Assembly (NCBI GenBank): GCA_030762935.1
Contig: CM060900.1
Coordinates: 439,145,259 to 439,209,258 of the forward strand
Direction: 5' to 3'
DNA from: Hymenopus coronatus
Taxonomy: Eukaryota > Arthropoda > Insecta > Mantodea > Hymenopodidae
DNA length: 64,000 bases
Position numbers and translations under genes: made by a program. Shown one piece after another: positions 57,620 through 64,000 of this stretch. Position 1 is the stretch's first letter. Each line of letters begins with the position of its first letter. The notes under the pieces were generated by a model that saw only the letters and a program-made list of their open reading frames with translations, searched no databases and had not been told where the DNA came from.

Positions 57620-58010
57620 TAATGGGTGCTGAACAAGGAGGCACCATGGTAACATGCATGTGACTTGCATGATGGGTCCTGCATTCTGTTCCTAGTGACC
57701 GACCTCCTAACTCTAACCCAAGAGATTTTTTGTGATTTCCCCAGTGTCACCAGGTGAATGCTGGGGTGGTTACTCATATACCACAATTTCCTTTCCATCT
57801 TTTTCCCTTCAATCCATTTCCCGCTCATCTTTCAGGTGTGCTTCCAGGTTCTTGGTGCATGCCAGCATGGGCAGATGGTGCAGATGCATGTTCAATGAAA
57901 AGAGTACTACCCATGGACTCTAGGAGGCTGCCATGTCGATGGGTTGTTTACATGTCCTCTCTTCTGACAGCCTTTGGGATGGGGCATTGGGCTTGAAAAT
58001 ATTAGTTAGG
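57620..58010 (+). mobile_element. SINE family 4 copy
   Basis: Plus-strand counterpart of 12930-12640: a head-like 'ggcaccatggtaacatgcat' and 'gggtcctgcattctgttcct', then 'tcaccaggtgaatgctgggg' and a pyrimidine-rich tract. The 3' limit is uncertain because SINE family 1 follows at 58116. Confidence 0.5.
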
Positions 58011-58115
58011 GACTTCTACATACCTCTGGCAACATGTCTGCCTGTGGCCTTCTATGCTTACTTCACTTTATCCCATTCTTCTGTGAGGTGTTAGCCACAA
58101 TAGATCTGCATAGGT

Positions 58116-58418
58116 TGTTGCCCTCTGTGGTGTAATGGTTACCATGCTAACCTCATATACCCAATGTTGCGGGCTCAAACCTGGCGGAGGACAATGGATT
58201 TTTTCGGGCATAAAAATCCTTAGCATGGCTTCCTTCGGAAGGGAAGTAAAGCCGTGGGTCCCATGTCGTAGATTTATGGCACGTAAAAGAACCTCAAGCC
58301 TGATAGAGAGGCCTCTGAGCAAAATTAAGCGGTCTTCCATGCCCAGTATAGAATGGGACGCTGAGAACCATAGCAGTTAAAAGAGCGTCCATAAATAACA
58401 CGCCATTTCATTTTTTTT
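58116..58418 (+). mobile_element. SINE family 1, full copy
   Basis: Head 'tggtgtaatggttaccatgc', box B-like 'gcgggctcaaacc', full body and a T/A-rich 3' end. Flanks share 'tgcatag' (58108 region and 58421 region), a likely target duplication. It is close in sequence to the copy at 17643-17945. Confidence 0.88.
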
Positions 58419-58633
58419 ATGCATAGATCAATATGCAGAAGACATCCCCCTTCCTTTTCTAGTCTTTACTCTTTACGCTTTTGTGCAGTGGTTAAATTTA
58501 AGTCAAATAAGACTTTGTTTATAATCATCATATTGATAAAAGCATAATGCTTTTGTTATTTCTTAATATGCGGGAATGACCTAAAGGGATACATCAAGGC
58601 GGTAAGCTCATGTGGAACATATTTTTTATCAGG

Positions 58634-59715
58634 GTGCAGATTCTGATCATCATTTTTTTTTTTCCTTTGGATCCTTTGGAATGCCTATAATACAAAATAC
58701 TGGATATGAGCTGCTGATTGTATAAAAGTGGAGTTTTATGTCATTTTTGGTCATTTTTCACTGTTTTAATCTTTTAGGTCTTTTTTTTTTTTTTTTTTAA
58801 ACATTTCTGAGTCGTTTTTATTCCTTTTTCAATTTTAAAATCATTTTTAGTCATTCTGACAATATATCCCAAAAATACATCCTTGATTTGTGAATATGGA
58901 AATAAAATATACTTTCAAGTTGTTATTCACTTCCAGTAGCTGTATGCACAATAGATTATATCATCTCTGCTTACATGTCAGTAGCTTGTGATGGGCTCCA
59001 GTTGGGTGATATGACATCATAGCAGGAATGAGGAAGTCCCGAAATCTGTTTGCGTAAACACTTCTTTTGCTTTGTGTGTCTGACTGCTTCAGTGAACCAA
59101 TATATCTCATGGTTTCAGGAGTATTCTTTTTTATAACTTCATGTTATCTACTTACTTGCAATAATGGCAAAAGTGAAGCATACTAAAGCTACTAGTTTAA
59201 GAAATATTATTAGTTTGGGGGGGGGGGGGTTCAACAGATGTTTCTGTATTATTTTGTAAACTGTGAGGTTAGGGTGGTGGCTGAGGAAAGATTTACAGTG
59301 CAGTAAATATTGGCTGTGGAAAACCTATCCATATAGTGGAAAATGTTGACAAAGCGAAAAATTCACAATTACTACTTGCTCAGATTGGTGCAGGGGTAAA
59401 GATGGACACATCCTCTAACTTTTGAGGTTATGTGACATCTCAATATATGTGAACCCTCCAGTGAAGAAAATAAACAACTCAAAAGTTAAAGAGCTTTCTA
59501 GAGTGTCACATGATGTTCTTTTCCTGATGATACAACACTGGAGAGGAGAGCTGTTAGTTCAAGGAATGAATTTTATTAAATTATTATTTACTATATTTAT
59601 GGAAATGTTTACTTTAAAATCATTTTTTTCAATTCTTAGGTCATTTTCTAACAATTTTTGGACATGCAATAGGTTATTTTTAAGGTTTTTTTAACATCAT
59701 CAAAATCCATGCCCT
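58634..59715 (+). mobile_element. hAT deletion derivative with a BED-finger remnant
   Basis: The ends CAGGGTGCAGATTCTGAT and, inverted, CAGGGCATGGATTTTGAT are alike. Flanks ttttttat and tttattac agree at six of eight bases. Inside, a start at 59163 reads 'MAKVKHTKATSLRN', and shortly after 'NCEVRVVAEERFTVQ' matches the BED-finger region of hAT transposases. The catalytic part is gone. A T-run (58777-58798) and a G-run (59216-59229) interrupt it. Confidence 0.6.
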
Positions 59716-60790
59716 GTTTATTACACTGACATAACTAGGAATATTCAATTTATTTCCTATGTATTAACTTAAAATTATGCATTATAAAAAATATAACTAT
59801 TAGCAAGGTAGTCTCTGAGGTGGTAGCTGATATTTAGAAAAGCACCAGTGAAGAAGCAATGACTTCATCCTGTATGTCAGCATAAACATTAACTGTGTTA
59901 ACTGTGTCACAGGATTCCATTGCATAAGTAGTCCTGTTCACAAAATCACATGGAAAACAGTTAAAAGCTGACATTACTGTTGTGATGGTTTTTATAAAGC
60001 AGCTCTGTTCACAAACTCACATGAATAAATGCTTTTAAGAAAGCACACAAACAACCTAAATTTTTATTAGCTCATAATTATTTATTTCTCAATTGTGTTC
60101 TCCTTTATTGTCAATATGTTTAATAATGTGAAATAACATAATAGTTTATCTCTCTTTTCATCCCTTTTACTGCAAAGTCTTTAAAATTTATTATTACAGA
60201 TTAAAACATTTATATCAAAATAAGGTTAAAATATCTAACATTATAGAAAACATGTAAAAATACCAGAAAATTCACAAAATGTGGGAATCAGGAAGAAGAG
60301 TAAAAAAGCTTAAATATTTTAAAAGTCATGGAAATTTAAAAACTTTGAAAATGCTTTAAAAATATTAAGAAAGAAATTCATCCTAATAAAGAGTTTCCAC
60401 AAAATATCATGAACCTATGGCAGGAATATTTGCATTTCATTAACTCCTTTGTATCTATAAAATAAGCACTGTTTTATTCATTGTATGCATCTAGCAAGGT
60501 TTCAAGTCCTGTAGACATACCAGCAACTGCACTGCTCAGTATGGAGGATGGCAATTGAAAAGATACTCCTTCACCTTGAGTCAGGACAAGATTTTACATG
60601 TGTTATCTAAGCTAGCAAGTGTAGGCAGGAGTGGATTGAAAAATGTACAGCTCTAGTTGCAGTTCATCTACTCTAAAGTAATACATTCAAGCGCTTCTAA
60701 AAGGTAATGCTTATACTTCCTAAGAAATGCTATCAAAACTGAATAACCCCCATCACAAAACTTATATTGTGTGTATAGTGGTGCCCCACT
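59716..60790. other. AT-rich sequence, nothing firmly recognised
   Basis: A 39-codon minus-strand frame ending near 60473 ('GEGVSFQLPSSILSSAVAG') looks coding, but its splice phase does not fit the candidate exon at 60794. Confidence 0.3.
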
Positions 60791-60793
60791 TAC

Positions 60794-60924
60794 CATTCTG
60801 TACACTCCCTGGAAGAACATTCAGACTCTATGTTGAATGATGGGATTGGAGACTGCATGGTCTGACCTGTAGTAGGTGTTGACTTGAATGACCTCTCTTC
60901 ATAGTAGCAGCTTGGCTCATCTGT
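60794..60924 (-). CDS. Candidate exon of an unidentified host gene
   Basis: On the minus strand a pyrimidine-rich acceptor (tttttaccctccacag) is followed by 131 bp open only in one frame and a strong donor gtaagt. The frame reads 'TDEPSCYYEERSFKSTPTTG', 'QTMQSPIPSFNIESECSS' and 'RECTE'. It enters in phase 0 and leaves in phase 2. Composition is serine- and glutamate-rich with two adjacent tyrosines, like a cytoplasmic tail or disordered region. I do not recognise the protein. It is on the opposite strand to Dscam. Confidence 0.45.
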
Positions 60925-61483
60925 CTGTGGAGGGTAAAAAGATTTACATTTCAGTCTAATATTGTTTGGCAAGATAATATAGGGGAAACAATGTTATGTG
61001 ATGCTGTCTATTGGTTGTTTTTCTGCATGTAATTATCCTGGTATATATTACAGAACAGCAAGTGTTTACTGTGTCTCTCAAACAGTCACATGTGCACAGC
61101 TAGCTTGAATAAATACAACAATTTCCTGGTGTCACTGTTTCTAACAAAGCCACAATTTATAGGTTGTTAGAAAAACATGAACAAACTGGGTCCTTATTTA
61201 AAACCTAAAATCAAAACACATAGACAGCTAACAGCTCTAATGTTCTTTCTCTGTCATAAAATAAGCCAAAAAATTGCTACCTCAAATTACAATGTTATAG
61301 TTTAGTCCATCTGTACTGTTCTGTCTTCATGAAGAAAAGCCTGGCCTCTCCATCTCTGATATGGATGTTGAGGATGATGATGATGATGGAATATTAACTG
61401 ACCTGCTTATCCTCCAGATATAAATTCATGCAATTGCATCTGTAAGGAAGCTTAAAGATATGTGTTATGCAACAAATCCCTAC

Positions 61484-61611
61484 ATAGTTGACAATATCAC
61501 TGGTATCAGGTAGGGGAGAAATTGGAGACTCTCCGTTGCTACTACATGAATGGATTTGTATAGTAGTGTCATAGCAGTGGCAGTTTACCAGTGGCATCAT
61601 TTCAAGAGAAA
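61484..61611 (-). CDS. Candidate upstream exon of the same unidentified gene
   Basis: The minus-strand frame reads 'SLEMMPLVNCHCYDTTIQIH' and 'SCSSNGESPISPLPDTSD', ending 'IVNY' before a donor gtaggg. This exit is phase 0 and would join the exon at 60924 in frame. The acceptor (gttaatactag) is weak, so the 5' limit is doubtful. No domain is recognisable. Confidence 0.3.
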
Positions 61612-62140
61612 CTAGTATTAACAGGATCTTAAACTCTTATTGTGCCCATTTGTTTATTGAAGGAGGGGTGCTTAAGACTTGTGCCATTATGGCCATAACA
61701 GTGCTGTCACATGCAGATAAATATCCACCTATTATAGACAAAATGGTTCTAATTAGAGCTATAATAATTTAAACAAAACTTTAGTTTTGCAGTTAACTTG
61801 TGGACAGTATTATTTGTTATACATCTAGTCTAACAACTAAAGCATGCTGTGAAGGAGTTTTATTCCTGTTAGCATAATGTTTCATGTAATTTATGTGCAT
61901 GTCTATTTATTCTAATATATAGCAAGACAAAATCTATTAGAAAAGAAGTTCAAGTTATGAGTGCTCCCTGTGATGCCCATTGTGTTTGGAAACTTGTTTT
62001 GAAATTTATCAATATTAGAATTATTGAAAACGGAAGTAAAAATCTGAAGTTTTTGCCTTGTGAATGTTACGTGGACTTTACTTACATGGAATTTCATGTT
62101 TGTTCACACCTGAATCATGTGAGTAGTAAACTGTGAAGAT
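61612..62140. other. AT-rich sequence, nothing recognised
   Basis: No repeat match and no coding signal on either strand. Confidence 0.35.
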
Positions 62141-62145
62141 ATAAA

Positions 62146-64000
62146 ATGCCGAAAGTTGTCAACATTTATGAACATCTTAAAGAGTTTGAAAATCAAAGAT
62201 TTTATATATTCAATTGAAAGAATAAAATAATTATGCATAAATTTTGTAACATGCTAATACATTGGTGCCGAAAAGGTATGTATGTGAAACATGTGCAGTG
62301 CAGCTTGAAGCACAAAGAGAACAAAAATAAAGCAGTGCTTGCCAATAAATGAGAGTTATCTATATCGGAAACAAATGCCAAAAAATTAAAGAGGATAAAA
62401 ATGAGCTAATATGCAATACAGTATGAATACTAATATTCTGCTGGAGAAGTTGAATGATCCAAACTTTAAAGCATGGATGAACAAATACATTTTTGGTGTA
62501 TTTTAAATTACATTGTTATGTTGGTTTTTGGTATTGTTTTCTGTGTAGAGGTGCCTCTCCCTGATGCTGATCTGCAAAACAAAGCTGTTAGTGTGACTCA
62601 GTATTTATACAATCTTTGCATAAATTTTGATTTTGGCTGGTTTTTTGTGTACACATTTCATGGGAAGGCCTGTGCGCATACATCAGTGATTTGGGGTTTT
62701 TAAACTTTTTCCAAATTCCTGTGCAGCAGGTCTTAAGCTTACACCATTCTTACAATTGATCTTGATTTTTCCTGTAGAGGGCATGTAATTTGCATGTGGA
62801 ATCCCTCAAGACGAAATGCATCAATAACATGTGTTTAATGCAAATTGTAGAGAACCATCAGCCAATTAACCACTGTTTGGATTAACTTCATGTTACAGTA
62901 TGTGCCTTTTAATTATTTACATTTTCTGTTCATTTTCATTTATTCTATCCTTAATGAACTTCACAACAATAAAATTTGAAATTTAGAAAATATGTTTATG
63001 TGATCTAGGCATATCTTCATGAGGGACTGCATGCCTGGAAGATTCAGTAAACTTACCATGTTTTGTTACAGCATAAGAATGGCTTAAGCGCATGGAATAT
63101 GGACTCTTTAACTTACCCACGAGTCTGAATATTTTACTAAGATTAAACTTTTGAGTATGGTTATCGATTTTAGTATGACCTCGTTTTCATACAAATTTAA
63201 ATATGTTTGGAAAAATATTTGTATATGGAAACAATGAAATTTTTGTGGAGTTTTCCACACATTTTCACTGTAGTTCCTGTTTTGTTTATAAGATGCTATT
63301 TTCATGCATATTTTAATGCGTTGTGAAAATTAATTGTATATGGAAACAATTTCTGAAAGCGGTTATGCTGGTTAAAATGCAATTTAAAGTTAATGTGTTG
63401 ATTCTACCATCCTGAAAACACAAGCTATAAAAGCTGTCTGCATTATTTTGTTATGAAAAATGAATTAAAACATTATTGAAATGTGCCTAGCCACTTTACA
63501 CCCTCATTGAAATTTAACCAAATTAATTGTGTGCTCTTGGTAAACTAGATGAAGTGAAACACTTCAATGTTGTGTCTCTTTAATATTGCCACTTAATTCA
63601 TTGTTTTAGGAGCCGGAGATGCTCCCTCTGCAGATACTTGCAGAAGTGTGTATGTTCCCTGTGTTGCATGAAAAAGGAAGGAGGAAGTCATTGTGTGTTT
63701 GTAATACTCTGAGGATGCTTTCCTGTTCTACAGAGCAGACTCAGCAAGATACAGTGTGTGCACAAATTTGTACTATTTTATGTCCTGCCATGATTTACGT
63801 TCAATGTTGGGCACGCAAGCTGAACCTAGTAGCCAGCTTATGGTCCTCTAAATAGTGTTGTTTCTAATGTCAAAATGATTTTCTTCAATCCTCGCTAGGG
63901 GAAACATGGGTTTCTTGCCTTTCTGAAAGAGCGCTATGAGGGAGATGAAGCCAAAACTACTACCTTTCCATCCCCAGTTCTAACCAGGTGGAACTCTTGG
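62146..64000 (+). pseudogene. BED-finger hAT transposase remnant, runs off the window
   Basis: In order on the plus strand are 'MPKVVNIYEHLKEFENQRF' (62146), a finger remnant 'HVQCSLKHKENKNKAVL' (62290), 'TNILLEKLNDPNFKAWMNKY' (62427), 'PAMIYVQCWARKLNLVASLW' (63786) and, at the edge, 'KHGFLAFLKERYEGDEAK' with 'VLTRWNSW' (63905-64000). These match, block for block, the transposase at 33601-35972. Stops and AT-rich insertions between blocks make it a decayed copy or a diverged relative. Whether any part is a spliced host gene cannot be excluded. Confidence 0.65.

Noticed and set aside
60473..60600. Last exon of the minus-strand candidate gene (GEGVSFQLPSSILSS... to a stop)
   Set aside because: No acceptor gives the phase needed to join the exon at 60794-60924.

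Overview
The window is AT-rich animal DNA with long introns packed with transposable elements. The one clearly recognisable host gene is a Dscam-family cell-adhesion gene. Its domain order (FN3-4, Ig10, FN3-5, FN3-6, then a cytoplasmic tail), the jockey-type LINEs carrying CCHC knuckles, and the repeat proteins present point to an arthropod. A hemimetabolous insect with a large genome is most likely; I cannot name the species.

The Dscam gene runs on the plus strand. Seven exons can be placed by splice sites, reading phase and domain structure: 2976-3272 (FN3-4), 4021-4290 (Ig10), 11462-11878 (FN3-5 and the first half of FN3-6), 15483-15626 (rest of FN3-6), 23346-23528, 36743-36866 and 43900-44113 (cytoplasmic tail and stop). 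The first five are all phase 1 to phase 1. By my count the seven exons join into 549 in-frame codons including the stop. The 5' part of the gene (most Ig domains, FN3-1 to -3) lies left of the window. No convincing transmembrane exon was found between 15626 and 23346.

The introns hold most of the rest. At 4.3-11.4 kb there is a decayed minus-strand jockey-like LINE interrupted by a fold-back mariner-like element and a tRNA-derived SINE, then a Tigger/pogo transposon. At 13.7-14.4 kb is a copy of a dispersed repeat (repeat A). At 17.6-21.4 kb are a SINE and a second jockey-like LINE whose endonuclease is deleted and whose 3' part contains two 5S-rRNA-like modules. At 22-27.3 kb are two more copies of repeat A, a transposon containing a minisatellite, and a Penelope-like reverse-transcriptase scrap. 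At 33.08-36.18 kb is a 3.1-kb hAT transposon with perfect ends and a perfect 8-bp target duplication. At 38.05-39.32 kb is a mariner, and at 41.64-42.89 kb a second minisatellite-bearing element.

From 44.1 kb to the end is repeat-rich sequence downstream of Dscam: a hAT C-terminal scrap, a ZBED5-like hAT inserted in a LINE RNase H fragment, SINEs, a hAT MITE, a MULE scrap, a piggyBac C-terminus, an unnamed arthropod repeat protein, another copy of repeat A, a hAT deletion derivative and a BED-finger hAT that runs off the right edge. Two possible minus-strand exons at 60.8-61.6 kb may belong to a second, unidentified host gene.

All calls are by eye. Domain names rest on recognised motifs, not on searches.
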